Source: Streptomyces sp. MJM8645
GTDB lineage: Bacteria; Actinomycetota; Actinomycetes; Streptomycetales; Streptomycetaceae
Assembly (NCBI RefSeq): GCF_001625365.1
Contig: NZ_LJJF01000001.1
Location: 5,276,501-5,340,500 of the forward strand
Direction: 5' to 3'
Length of the DNA stretch: 64,000 bases
Shown here: positions 1 through 7,240 of the stretch, piece by piece
Layout: each line of letters starts with the position of its first letter
Numbering within the stretch: the stretch's first letter is position 1
Notes under the pieces: model-generated
What the model saw: the letters and a program-made list of their open reading frames with translations, nothing else
Told to the model about the DNA's origin: nothing
Databases searched by the model: none
Position numbers and translations under genes: made by a program

Positions 1-204
1 ATTGTTCAGGCGTGGCGTGGGCCGCTTCCCGAGAATGCTCCTCCAGGGAGTTTCGAGTTCTATACCACGGTCCACCCTTATTCCGCGCGAAATACTCTCC
101 CAAGGCAGGCGTGGTGGCCAGCTAGCTTGCGCGGAGTGAGTTCGGCAAATGGAGGCGATGTGGCAAAGATACCAGTTATGGTATCCCGATCCGTGAGGCA
201 GTAA
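1..204 (+). CDS. C-terminal fragment of a polymorphic toxin (5' end outside window)
   Basis: This frame is open from the first base to a TAA at 202-204 and encodes 67 residues, including PPGSFEFYTTVHPY near the middle and KIPVMVSRSVRQ at the end. I do not recognise the fold. The call rests on context. Its stop overlaps the ATG of the next gene by one base (TAATG), the same coupling seen in the two cassettes downstream, where toxin or immunity character can be read. I infer that this is the tail of a toxin whose N-terminal part lies left of the window. A short conserved protein of another kind cannot be excluded. Confidence 0.4.
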   Translation: MVQAWRGPLPENAPPGSFEFYTTVHPYSARNTLPRQAWWPASLRGVSSANGGDVAKIPVMVSRSVRQ

Positions 205-521
205 TGATTCCATTGGGGTTGGAAAGCTGGATTCCATCCAGGCCTCAGATGTGCGCTCAACTAAATATTGACAGGGGGGAGATCGAGGCTCTTGGCGGCT
301 CTGTCGAGTCTCCCGTTGGAGATATTGGGGAGACAGAGATATCCGTCTTTGTCCTGAAGTCCGGGAGGATTGTTGCGCTAGTGAGGATCGCCGGGAATCC
401 TGTTTCTGGATATACGCTAATGCTTAATGAGGGTGGTGACTCTAGCGAGGTGCTTCGGGAGTTCTTGGAGGAATCCGAGATCGACTCAAGTTTGGTGACA
501 TGGGTGCCCGATCTCCAATGA
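204..521 (+). CDS. Putative immunity protein, cassette 1
   Basis: A small acidic protein of 105 residues with no signal peptide or membrane segment, so presumably cytosolic. The ATG at 204 overlaps the upstream stop by one base. The middle reads like a compact beta-rich fold (DIGETEISVFVLKSGRIVAL, then RIAGNPVSGYTLML), followed by an acidic helix rich in Glu (VLREFLEESE). I cannot assign it to a named immunity family. Its size, acidity, lower GC than the core genes, and position between a toxin-like tail and a hairpin at 598-630 match the immunity half of a polymorphic-toxin cassette. That function is inference. Confidence 0.45.
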   Translation: MIPLGLESWIPSRPQMCAQLNIDRGEIEALGGSVESPVGDIGETEISVFVLKSGRIVALVRIAGNPVSGYTLMLNEGGDSSEVLREFLEESEIDSSLVTWVPDLQ

Positions 522-597
522 ATGAGTCGTTGCATGGGTTGGCTCTCTGGAACTCAGGCGCCTGATATGTGGCGCAAGCAGTGAAATCGAACGCGTA

Positions 598-630
598 TGA
601 AGCCCTCCCTGGAGTCCAGGGAGGGCTTCA
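598..630 (+). terminator. Hairpin terminator after cassette 1
   Basis: A near-perfect palindrome with arms at 598-613 and 615-630 (TGAAGCCCTCCCTGGA and its complement). It sits 77 bases after the immunity gene stop and before the next cassette. There is no U tract, which is normal for high-GC actinobacteria. Confidence 0.65.
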
Positions 631-769
631 TGGCGTCTTGACGGCAGTAGTTGACGGCTCTGACGGCAACAGGGGTGGACAACAACGCGCTTCCACGAAC
701 GTTGACCGGTAGATTGCAGCTCATCTGCGAAAATGCAGTCAGGAAGGGGTCGCCTACCATACGTACTAT

Positions 770-1210
770 GTGCTCGCAGGTACGACTCTGATACTTTTCC
801 ACAATTGTGGTCCGGTTGAGAACAACCAGCCAGAGAAGCTGTCGATGGAGATGCTCGAGGCAGACTTCTCAGGTATTTCCCATGCTGCTGTGAGAGCAGG
901 TGTCTTTAGTGAATCTATTTCGGCCAGCGGTCGCCATATCTGGTCGGTGGACACGGCTGGCACTCTCCGGATAGCACCCGCGATGCCGGGTATCAAACAC
1001 CCTATCCTGACCGAGGGAAGGGCAGTGGTTGGGGCGGGTGAAGCTCACATCAACGCACGTGGAATCGTCGAGTACATCAACAATCACACCGGGCACTACA
1101 CGCCCTGCCAGGCATGCTCTGAAGAGTTCCTAATGAATGGCGTGCGCGCGTTCGAGGGGGCTGGAGTTCCAGTTCTTCGTCGGAGAATTACGAATCTGGG
1201 AGGTAAGTAG
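770..1210 (+). CDS. Orphan C-terminal toxin domain with pretoxin-type junction, cassette 2
   Basis: A 146-residue frame from a GTG at 770. It opens with VLAGTTLILFHNCG, a version of the YYVLAGxTPVLVHNC junction that precedes toxin domains in streptomycete Rhs and polymorphic toxins. Related sequence extends back to about 703, but a one-base indel near 750 breaks the frame, so the N-terminal delivery part is missing. The effector part contains IKHPILTEGRAVV, AGEAHINARGI, NNHTGHYTPCQAC and a C-terminal GVPVLRRRI strand. The KHP...TGHYTP pattern resembles an effector domain I have seen in toxin proteins but cannot name. PCxxC could instead indicate a zinc-dependent deaminase, although the usual HxE is not clear. 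Whether it is translated without an N-terminus is unknown. Confidence 0.5.
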   Translation: MLAGTTLILFHNCGPVENNQPEKLSMEMLEADFSGISHAAVRAGVFSESISASGRHIWSVDTAGTLRIAPAMPGIKHPILTEGRAVVGAGEAHINARGIVEYINNHTGHYTPCQACSEEFLMNGVRAFEGAGVPVLRRRITNLGGK

Positions 1211-1878
1211 TGGACGTCACTCGACGAGATTTTCTCGACTTTTGCGCCCTAGAGCCCGATGAGCGCAACGGCTGGCTGCGAACTAGGTTTCCAGGAGGCA
1301 CACCTATCCACTGGTGGTTCTTTGTGATCGAATCACTGGAATCTCAGCTCAGCCGCTTTTCGGAGACTCTGCCAGAGGACCGTGAGCAGGCGCTGACGCG
1401 CGGCATTGAGACGGCAGTCTTTGCGGCGTCAATAGGTGACATTTCCGCGGCTAGGAGCGTCGTGTTGATCGCAGGGCTATTGGTGCGGGCATCGCTACTC
1501 AAGGGGGTGGTGGATCTTCCCATCGAGGGCAAGGTCGAAAACGTGATCAGGTTGGCATTGGGCGCCATCTCGTTGTCGCCGGAGGCGGCTCTGGCTGCGG
1601 CTGATCGAAGGAGTGAGGAGGCGCGAAATCTGGAAGAGTCCGTCCAGTGGTCCGGAACTCCGACGATGCAATCCGAATTGCCTGAGGACGACGAAATATT
1701 CCGCTTGGTTGAAATCGAAGAGATGCTGGTGGCTCTTAGGCCTCTGTCGGATCTGACGGTTGACCCCGACCTGCGTCTCCAGGTTGGTATTTGGTTCAAT
1801 CTCGAGGAGCGTTTCAGATTGGGTGATGCCGCATCAGGTGAGGTGCTTCGCAGGTGGAAGGAGAGGAGGGGCGAATAG
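1210..1878 (+). CDS. Putative immunity protein, cassette 2
   Basis: 222 residues from a GTG at 1210 that overlaps the toxin stop by one base (TAGTG), with GGGAGG at 1198-1203 as ribosome binding site. The protein is acidic and looks all-helical, with repeated Ala/Leu-rich helices (FAASIGDISAARSVVLIAGL, ALGAISLSPEAALAAADRR) and an EIEEMLVALR helix near the C-terminus. It lacks a signal peptide. I recognise no named domain. Tight coupling to the orphan toxin and the hairpin that follows support an immunity role. It could also be an unrelated helical protein that travelled with the toxin. Confidence 0.5.
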   Translation: MDVTRRDFLDFCALEPDERNGWLRTRFPGGTPIHWWFFVIESLESQLSRFSETLPEDREQALTRGIETAVFAASIGDISAARSVVLIAGLLVRASLLKGVVDLPIEGKVENVIRLALGAISLSPEAALAAADRRSEEARNLEESVQWSGTPTMQSELPEDDEIFRLVEIEEMLVALRPLSDLTVDPDLRLQVGIWFNLEERFRLGDAASGEVLRRWKERRGE

Positions 1879-1977
1879 GAGGGCGGATCATTTCGGGTGG
1901 GGCAATGTCATCACCATGAAGATTCGGCTCAGGTGGGCATAGCCTGTCAAGTCGTCGACAAATGCAGCAACTGTAGC

Positions 1978-2015
1978 CAGGCGCCTCTCCGGATCACGAT
2001 CCGTGGGGCGCCTGG
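1978..2015 (+). terminator. Hairpin after cassette 2
   Basis: An inverted repeat with outer arms CCAGGCGCC (1978-1986) and GGCGCCTGG (2007-2015) and an inner CGGAT/ATCCG stem. It lies about 100 bases after the immunity stop and probably ends the cassette transcript. Confidence 0.5.
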
Positions 2016-2033
2016 CCGTTCTGGCGGCAGCAT

Positions 2034-2252
2034 GTGCGGCTGCCGGCGCGCGGAACCGACAGTATCGAAGAGGTGCAGCTCGAACTCCTGGGGCGCGCCC
2101 GTCGGGTCGTGGCCCCCGGAGCCAAGGAGCTATCGACCCCCGAGTGCCGGTGCCTTGCCTGCTGGCTGACCGAAGCTCTGACCGGCGAGCTTCGGATCGC
2201 CGAGTCGCGCGGCGAACGTATCCCCGGCCCGCCCGAGAACCCCGACTCCTGA
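2034..2252 (+). CDS. Possible small hypothetical protein
   Basis: A 72-codon frame from a GTG, with an acidic amphipathic start (TDSIEEVQLELLGRARR), a Cys pair in ECRCLACW, a helix (LTEALTGELRIAESRGERI) and a proline-rich end (PGPPENPDS). Codon use is typical of the host, with G or C in most third positions, unlike the flanking toxin cassettes. It could be a remnant of a larger gene cut when the cassettes moved. I know no family for it. It is kept as a possible gene because the composition is protein-like throughout. Confidence 0.3.
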   Translation: MRLPARGTDSIEEVQLELLGRARRVVAPGAKELSTPECRCLACWLTEALTGELRIAESRGERIPGPPENPDS

Positions 2253-2575
2253 CAACCGGTAGATTGCCGTCCACCCGCGAATACGCAGCCAGAAAGGGGG
2301 GCTTCTACCACGCATACTATGTGCTGGCGGGCGCCATGCCGGTCCTGGTTAACAATTGCGATCTTGCCGAAATGGCGGATGATCACCGGAGCAAGGCAAA
2401 TAGCGACCTCGGCGTTAAGGCGGGCAAAAATATCGCCGTAGCGCGGGTGCGTTCGATGGGTCGAATGATTTCATGACGGTGACGAGCGGGAAGCGTGCAG
2501 CGTCTCACTCCTGAATCCAAGGGCACGATAGATCTGTACTCTGAGCGCATCGTCGCCCGAGCTGCGAAGGTCTAA
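2253..2575 (+). pseudogene. Decayed deaminase-type polymorphic toxin, cassette 3
   Basis: The first frame carries a pretoxin junction (HAYYVLAGAMPVLVNNC), then KNIAVARV, a sequence common at the start of nucleotide-deaminase toxin domains, and stops at 2474-2476. The next frame reads GSNDFMTVTSGKRAASHS. Removing one base near 2510 restores HSE, the zinc-binding and catalytic motif of deaminase toxins, and continues as SKGTIDLYSERI to a TAA at 2573-2575. The usual PCxxC after YSER is absent. Two compensating single-base indels plus the loss of the second zinc motif make this a pseudogene. Its final stop still overlaps the next ATG by one base, as expected for the ancestral toxin-immunity pair. 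Confidence 0.65.
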
Positions 2576-3084
2576 TGGGTCAGTCCCCAAAGGCGTTTTC
2601 CTGGAGTCCAAATCAGTATTTTTACGGGAGCCGGCTGATGCTTTCTATCTCGAATATCGCTGCGACCGTGAGGCGGATTGCCCCTGGTTCCGTCGCGGGG
2701 ATGACCAATGCAGAAATTGACCGCGTCCGCGACCTGTGGGGCATTCAGGGGGTCCCTGAGCGGCATGGGGAGTTCCTGTCCCTTATGGGGTGTGGTGCTG
2801 GCGGGATCCTCCGTGGAACCGGTGCCTTCTTCCCTGTAATCCTCGGTATGAGGCGAGCAGTCGATGATTTTTTCTCCGATAATCACGGAGGGGTGGATCT
2901 GCCTGATGGTGCTGTTGTATTTGCCATGCATCAGGGGTGTCAGGTCTATTGGATGGAGTTGACATCCCTGCAAGATCCTCCCGCCTCTCTCTGCATGGAA
3001 GGGGAGGCTGCTCCAATGGTCCGCTGGGAGTCTTTTGCGGAATTCCTGAACTCTGAATACGTGAACACCTGTCCGGAATTTTGA
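2575..3084 (+). CDS. SUKH (SMI1/KNR4-like) family immunity protein
   Basis: 169 residues from an ATG that overlaps the remnant toxin stop (TAATG). An internal ATG at 2638 is an alternative start. The protein has the SUKH order: a short N-terminal helix region, then PERHGEFLSLMGCGAGGILRG in the position of the family's xDYxxFLxxxNGG segment, then VFAMHQGCQVYWM and a late helix SFAEFLNSEY. SUKH proteins neutralise many unrelated nuclease and deaminase toxins by direct binding in the cytosol. Here the partner toxin is broken while this gene is intact, so it may survive as an orphan immunity gene against kin toxins. The family call is by pattern and moderately firm. Confidence 0.6.
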   Translation: MGQSPKAFSWSPNQYFYGSRLMLSISNIAATVRRIAPGSVAGMTNAEIDRVRDLWGIQGVPERHGEFLSLMGCGAGGILRGTGAFFPVILGMRRAVDDFFSDNHGGVDLPDGAVVFAMHQGCQVYWMELTSLQDPPASLCMEGEAAPMVRWESFAEFLNSEYVNTCPEF

Positions 3085-3254
3085 TTCACTTTGCCAATCC
3101 CGTTGGTTCGTGGGGCTTACGGTCCCGGATCCCGTTTCGCAATCCGAGCGCACCCTGCGCTGCTGTGTGTGGGGGACTTCCACAAGGCTTTGCCTGGATG
3201 CGGTAGCAGAGCGTCGATCGTGCTGCAACGCGATCGAACATTAGCCCCGTCGGG

Positions 3255-3282
3255 TGACGGCGGTTTCCAGGGGTCGTTGTAA
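3255..3282. repeat. Possible IS30-type terminal repeat remnant
   Basis: The stretch GGTTTCCAGGGGTCGTTGT lies just outside the transposase stop at 3298. On the minus strand it reads ACAACGACCCCTGGAAACC, like the ends I associate with IS30-family elements in actinobacteria. No matching left end was found, consistent with a truncated element. Confidence 0.3.
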
Positions 3283-3297
3283 TGCGTGGTTAGTTGA

Positions 3298-3593
3298 TCA
3301 AGTCGCGATCAGTTTATTGAGGCGCTCGGCTAGGGTTTCCCAGCCGAGCGTCTTGCGTGGGCCGCCGTAGAGTTCGGCAGCGACGTGGGCCAGGTGTTCC
3401 GGGCCGTGGACGGCCAGGTCCGTGCCCTTCGGGAAGTACTGCTGCAGCAGGCCGTTCGTGTTCTCGTTCGAGCCTCGCTGCCACAGACTGGCGGGATCGC
3501 AGAAGTAGACCGGGATGTCGGTGGCGACCGTGAGCGAGCTGTGGGCGGCCATCTCGGCACCCTGGGGTCCCAGGTCAGCGGGCGGACCAGGTG
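3298..3593 (-). pseudogene. IS30-family transposase, C-terminal remnant
   Basis: The minus strand encodes the last ~95 residues of an IS30 transposase: PVYFCDPASLWQRGSNENTN, then GLLQQYFPKGTD and PRKTLGWETLAERL. QRGSNENTNGLLRQYFPKGTD is the diagnostic block around the last catalytic glutamate of the DDE domain. The upstream part survives only as LTWD followed by a small indel before the MAAHSS segment, so the DNA-binding domain and first two catalytic aspartates are gone. The remnant abuts an integrase tail at about 3600. It is a dead insertion-sequence scar. Confidence 0.8.
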
Positions 3594-3604
3594 GTTGGCC
3601 GAGA

Positions 3605-3755
3605 GCACGATGGCGTCTCGTTGTAGGCGGAGCCGGACGTGGGCGCAGACGGTGGCGGTGACGCCGATGTGGGCGTGGTCAAGCAACTCCTCGATGACGA
3701 CGAGCTCGGCGCCTTGGTTGAAGAGAAGGATGGCGAACTCCCCCGAGGGCACGGC
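3605..3755 (-). pseudogene. Tyrosine recombinase (integrase) C-terminal remnant
   Basis: The minus strand reads AILLFNQGAELVVIEELLDH, then AHIGVTATVCAHVRLRL and QRDAI. This is the end of a phage-type integrase, where the family has LLxQGxxLxxIxELLGHxxxxxTxxYxHV. The catalytic tyrosine position is Cys here (VCAHV), and the upstream R-H-x-x-R box is missing. About 50 codons remain. The piece is fused directly to the IS30 tail, so an integrated element was probably cut here by IS insertion and deletion. Confidence 0.65.
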
Positions 3756-3839
3756 AAGATCGGTTGCGGCACCATTGAGGTGGTCCCGCGGTGGCGATCG
3801 CCGTGATGTGTGCCGTTGAGCCATTCAGAACGAGGGGTT

Positions 3840-4871
3840 ATGGGTAATCCGGCCGGATCCGCAGCGCGGGTCCTCCATGAGTTCCGTACGCGCGGCTCCC
3901 TGTCCGTCGAGAGCGAGACCGAGGCGGACTGGGAAGATCGGCCGACTCGGGCCACGCCCGCACTGGTGCTGCTGCTCGCGACGAAAATCCTTCTCCAACT
4001 GAGGCGCGAGGCCGGCGAGGAGTTCCCGGTGGAGGCGCCCGCGCTCGCCGCGCGCGGTCTCGGCAGGGACGAGGCCGGCACGATGGTCGCGGCCCTGGTC
4101 GGGGATCTCTCCGCTGTCCGGGTCGGGCGCGGCGAGGGCCTGTTCTCCCTGCGGAACACCCTTGTCCTGCTGACGGTTCTGCTGGACGCCGGGGCTGTGC
4201 GCGAGAGCGAGGTGACCGCGCTGCTCCAGGCTGCGGAGGAGACCGCGGACGAGTTCCTCCGTGCCGAGGATCCGTTCCGCCCGGCGGGTCGGGGCGTGGA
4301 TGTCGGTCCGTGGGACGTGAGCGAACGCGGCTGGCAGGGGACGGACCTCATCGACCTCAGAGGGCTCAGGGTTCCCCGGGAACCGGGCGTCAGGATCGAG
4401 CTGAACAGGGCGCCGTCCGGTGATCTCGTGGAGGCCGTCGTCGTGAAGGGTCGCCAGGCGGGGCTTCAACTCCAGGCGTATCACGCCACCCGGCCGGATG
4501 CCTGGGAAAGGGCACGTGAACGTCTGGCGGCCGGTGTCCTGGCGACGGGGGGCGAGGTCCGTGCCTGGGCGGGCCGGGCTGGGGTGGAGCTCAGGTGCGA
4601 GGTCTCCGTGGAGAAGGGGCCGGGTGTCAGGGGAGTGTCCGTCAACCGAGTGCTCGGCTGCGACGGCCCGGGCTGGTTGCTGAGGGGGATCGTGACCGGC
4701 GAAGGAGGCGCTGCCGAGACCCGTGACGAGTGGGCGTACGAGTTCTTCGAACGGATCGTGGTGGTTCCCTCCTTCCGGCCGCCTTCCGCCGCGTTCTTGT
4801 CGCCGAGCGGATTCGTCGGCCTGCAGCCGGTCTCGGACAATCAGCCGATCCCGTTGCGTCGACCCGACTGA
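3840..4871 (+). CDS. DUF3710 domain protein with extra N-terminal domain
   Basis: 343 residues from the ATG at 3840; an in-frame start at 3810 would add ten residues. The C-terminal ~210 residues follow the actinobacterial DUF3710 pattern: DLIDLRGLRVP, GLQLQAYHATR, VLATGGEVRAWAG, VLGCDGPGWLLRGIVTGEGG, FERIVVVP and a final PIPLRRPD. DUF3710 proteins are usually ~220-250 residues, so the first ~140 residues (helical, Leu/Ala/Glu-rich, VLLLATKILLQLRREAGEEF) are an added part I do not recognise. No signal peptide or membrane span is visible. Its function is unknown. It is the first complete host-type gene after the mobile scar, and malQ follows on the same strand 100 bases later. Confidence 0.6.
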   Translation: MGNPAGSAARVLHEFRTRGSLSVESETEADWEDRPTRATPALVLLLATKILLQLRREAGEEFPVEAPALAARGLGRDEAGTMVAALVGDLSAVRVGRGEGLFSLRNTLVLLTVLLDAGAVRESEVTALLQAAEETADEFLRAEDPFRPAGRGVDVGPWDVSERGWQGTDLIDLRGLRVPREPGVRIELNRAPSGDLVEAVVVKGRQAGLQLQAYHATRPDAWERARERLAAGVLATGGEVRAWAGRAGVELRCEVSVEKGPGVRGVSVNRVLGCDGPGWLLRGIVTGEGGAAETRDEWAYEFFERIVVVPSFRPPSAAFLSPSGFVGLQPVSDNQPIPLRRPD

Positions 4872-4972
4872 TCCGACCGCGCGGTCGTGTCGCGCAGCGT
4901 CGTCGGGCCGTCACCCGGGTAGGACTGTGGTCGTCCTGACCAGGCGTTGCCGAGACATCGCAGGAGCCGCGA

Positions 4973-7108
4973 GTGGCCGCTTATCTCGACCGTGACGGAG
5001 CCGACGGGCTGAGGGTGCCGATGCAGGACGCGCCGCCGCCACCGCCCGAACTGGTGGCGCTGGCGCAGGCGTACGGGGTGGACACCCGGTACCCCGGGCC
5101 GGGGGGTGTGACCGTGGGGGCGCGCACGCTGGTCGCGGTGCTGGGGGCCCTGGGGGTGGCGGCGGGGACGCCGGAGCAGGCGCGCGAGGCGCTGGAGCGT
5201 CACCGGGCCGCGCAGCAGGCCCGGTTGCTGCCGCCCTGCGTGGTGGTCCGTCAAGGGCGGCGGACGGCGCTGGACGTGCCGGCCGACGCGCGGCTGCACG
5301 TGGAGCTGGAGGACGGCGGGGTGTGGGAGCTGCCGCGCGGCCACTCGCACTGGCTGCCGCCGGACCTGCCGCTCGGGCGGCACACGCTCAGGGCGGAGAG
5401 CGGCGAGGGCAAGGCCCAGGCGGCGCTGATCGTCGCACCGGAGAAGCTGCCCCCGCTGCCCGGCTACAGCTGGGGCTTCCTCGCCCAGCTGTACTCCGTC
5501 CTGTCCGACCGCTCCTGGGGCATGGGCGACCTCGGCGACCTCGCCGAGCTGGCCCGGTGGGCGGGCGCCGGCCTCGGCGCGGGCTTCGTCCAGATCAACC
5601 CGCTGCACCAGGCGCTGTCCGCCGCCCCCGCCGCCCCCACCGACCCGTCCCCCTACCGCCCCTCCTCCCGCCGCTTCGCCGATCCGGTGCACCTGCGGGT
5701 CGAGGCCGTCCCCGAGTACGCCTATCTGACGGGTGACCAGCGCGCCGAGGCGGAGGAGCTGGGCCGCCGGGCCGCCCGGCTGCGCGACGAGGTGCTGGGG
5801 CACGACGGCCTGATCGACCGGGACGCCGTCTGGGCGCTCAAGCGCGAGGCGCTGGAACTGCTGCACGAGGTGCCGCGCGGCCCCGGCCGCCAGGCCGCGT
5901 ACGAGGCCTACCAGCGCCGCGAGGGTGACTGGCTGCGCCGGAACGCGCTGTGGAACGCGATCGCCGAGGTGCACGGCGCCGACTGGCACGGCTGGCCGAA
6001 GGGGCTGCGTCACCCGGACGGCCCACAGGTGGGGCGCGCCTCCCGGGAGCTCTCCGACCGGGTCGAGTTCCACCGCTGGCTCGCCTGGCAGGTCGATCAG
6101 CAGCTCGCCGAGGCCCAGGGCGCGGCCCGGCAGGCCGGCATGCCGGTGGGCCTGATCCACGACCTGGCCGTCGGCGTCCACCCGGACGGCGCGGACGCCT
6201 GGGCGCTCCAGGACGTGCTGGCCGGCGGCATCTCCGTCGGCGCCCCGCCGGATGCCTTCAACGCCCACGGCCAGGACTGGGGCCTGCCGCCCTGGCGCCC
6301 GGACGCGCTGGCGGCGGCCGGCTACACCCCGTACGCGGAGCTGCTGCGCGCGGCGGCCCGGCACGCGGGCGCGGTCCGGATCGACCACGTGATGGGCCTG
6401 TTCCGGCTCTGGTGGGTGCCGGACGGCCACCCGCCGACCGAGGGCGCGTACGTGCGCTACGACGCCGAGGCGATGCTCGGCGTGCTGGCCCTGGAGGCGC
6501 ACCGGGCCGGGACGGCGGTGATCGGCGAGGACCTGGGCACGGTGGAGCCGGGCGTCCGGGAGGAGCTGGCGGCGCGCGGGATCCTCGGCACCTCCGTGCT
6601 CTGGTTCGAGCGGGACTGGCAGGCGGCGGGGGAGATCCTCGCCCCGGACCGCTGGCGCCCGGGCTGCCTGGCCACCCTCACCACCCACGACCTGCCGAGC
6701 ACCGCCGCCCGGCTCTCCGGCGAGCACGTCGAGCTGCGGCACCGGCTCGGGCTGCTGGCCCGTCCGCTGGGCGAGGAGCAGGAGGAGGCGGTGGCCGAGC
6801 TGGCGGACTGGCGGGCCGAGCTGACCGCGCGGGGGCTGCTCGCGCCGGGCGAGCCGCTGTCGATGCCGGTGCTGTACCGCTTCCTGCGCGCGACCCCGGC
6901 GGAGCTGGTCGGCGTCTGGCTGCCGGACCTGGTCGGCGATCCGCGCCCGCAGAACCTGCCCGGCACCTGGGACCAGTACCCGAACTGGCGCCTGCCGGTC
7001 GCCGACGGCGCCGGCGACCCGGTCACCCTCGACCGCCTGGCCGCCACCCCGGCCGCCCGCCTGCTCGCCCACCTGCTGGCCCCGCCCGGCGCCCACCCCG
7101 CCGTCTGA
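4973..7108 (+). CDS. malQ: 4-alpha-glucanotransferase (amylomaltase)
   Basis: 711 residues from a GTG at 4973 preceded by AGGAG at 4962-4966. MalQ moves alpha-1,4-glucan chains between maltodextrins and releases glucose in cytosolic glycogen and maltose metabolism. The GH77 catalytic core shows GFVQINPLHQ, RIDHVMGLFRLWWVP (nucleophile Asp region), VIGEDLGTVEP (acid/base Glu) and TLTTHDLPST. The ~140-residue N-terminal extension is typical of actinobacterial forms. The C-terminus ends normally with the LPGTWDQYPNWRLP block. No partner maltose genes lie alongside. The downstream neighbour is a small membrane protein on the same strand. Confidence 0.95.
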   Translation: MAAYLDRDGADGLRVPMQDAPPPPPELVALAQAYGVDTRYPGPGGVTVGARTLVAVLGALGVAAGTPEQAREALERHRAAQQARLLPPCVVVRQGRRTALDVPADARLHVELEDGGVWELPRGHSHWLPPDLPLGRHTLRAESGEGKAQAALIVAPEKLPPLPGYSWGFLAQLYSVLSDRSWGMGDLGDLAELARWAGAGLGAGFVQINPLHQALSAAPAAPTDPSPYRPSSRRFADPVHLRVEAVPEYAYLTGDQRAEAEELGRRAARLRDEVLGHDGLIDRDAVWALKREALELLHEVPRGPGRQAAYEAYQRREGDWLRRNALWNAIAEVHGADWHGWPKGLRHPDGPQVGRASRELSDRVEFHRWLAWQVDQQLAEAQGAARQAGMPVGLIHDLAVGVHPDGADAWALQDVLAGGISVGAPPDAFNAHGQDWGLPPWRPDALAAAGYTPYAELLRAAARHAGAVRIDHVMGLFRLWWVPDGHPPTEGAYVRYDAEAMLGVLALEAHRAGTAVIGEDLGTVEPGVREELAARGILGTSVLWFERDWQAAGEILAPDRWRPGCLATLTTHDLPSTAARLSGEHVELRHRLGLLARPLGEEQEEAVAELADWRAELTARGLLAPGEPLSMPVLYRFLRATPAELVGVWLPDLVGDPRPQNLPGTWDQYPNWRLPVADGAGDPVTLDRLAATPAARLLAHLLAPPGAHPAV

Positions 7109-7228
7109 CCCCGCCGTCCGACCCCGGCACCTGATCCCGGCACCTGATCCCGCCGCCTGCCCCCGGCACTGCGGACGGCCCCCTTCCGGAAGGCCGACCC
7201 CGACGCGCGGGGGGTCATAAGCGGCGGG

Positions 7229-7240
7229 TAAGTTGGAAAC
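7229..7240 (+). promoter_or_regulatory. Leaderless promoter for the small membrane protein
   Basis: A -10-like TAAGTT at 7229-7234 lies six bases before the GTG at 7241. This spacing puts transcription start on the start codon. No clear -35 is visible. Confidence 0.4.

Noticed and set aside
770..1210. Confident cytidine deaminase call from PCxxC
   Set aside because: The HxE partner motif is not clear, and the KHP...TGHYTP pattern points to another fold. Kept only as an alternative.
3091..3282. A 63-codon frame after the SUKH gene
   Set aside because: No ribosome site and no recognisable segment, and its 3' half overlaps the IS30 end-like sequence.
4874..4887. CGACCGCGCGGTCG palindrome between DUF3710 and malQ as terminator or operator
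   Set aside because: Too short and of simple CG composition; likely chance in this GC context.
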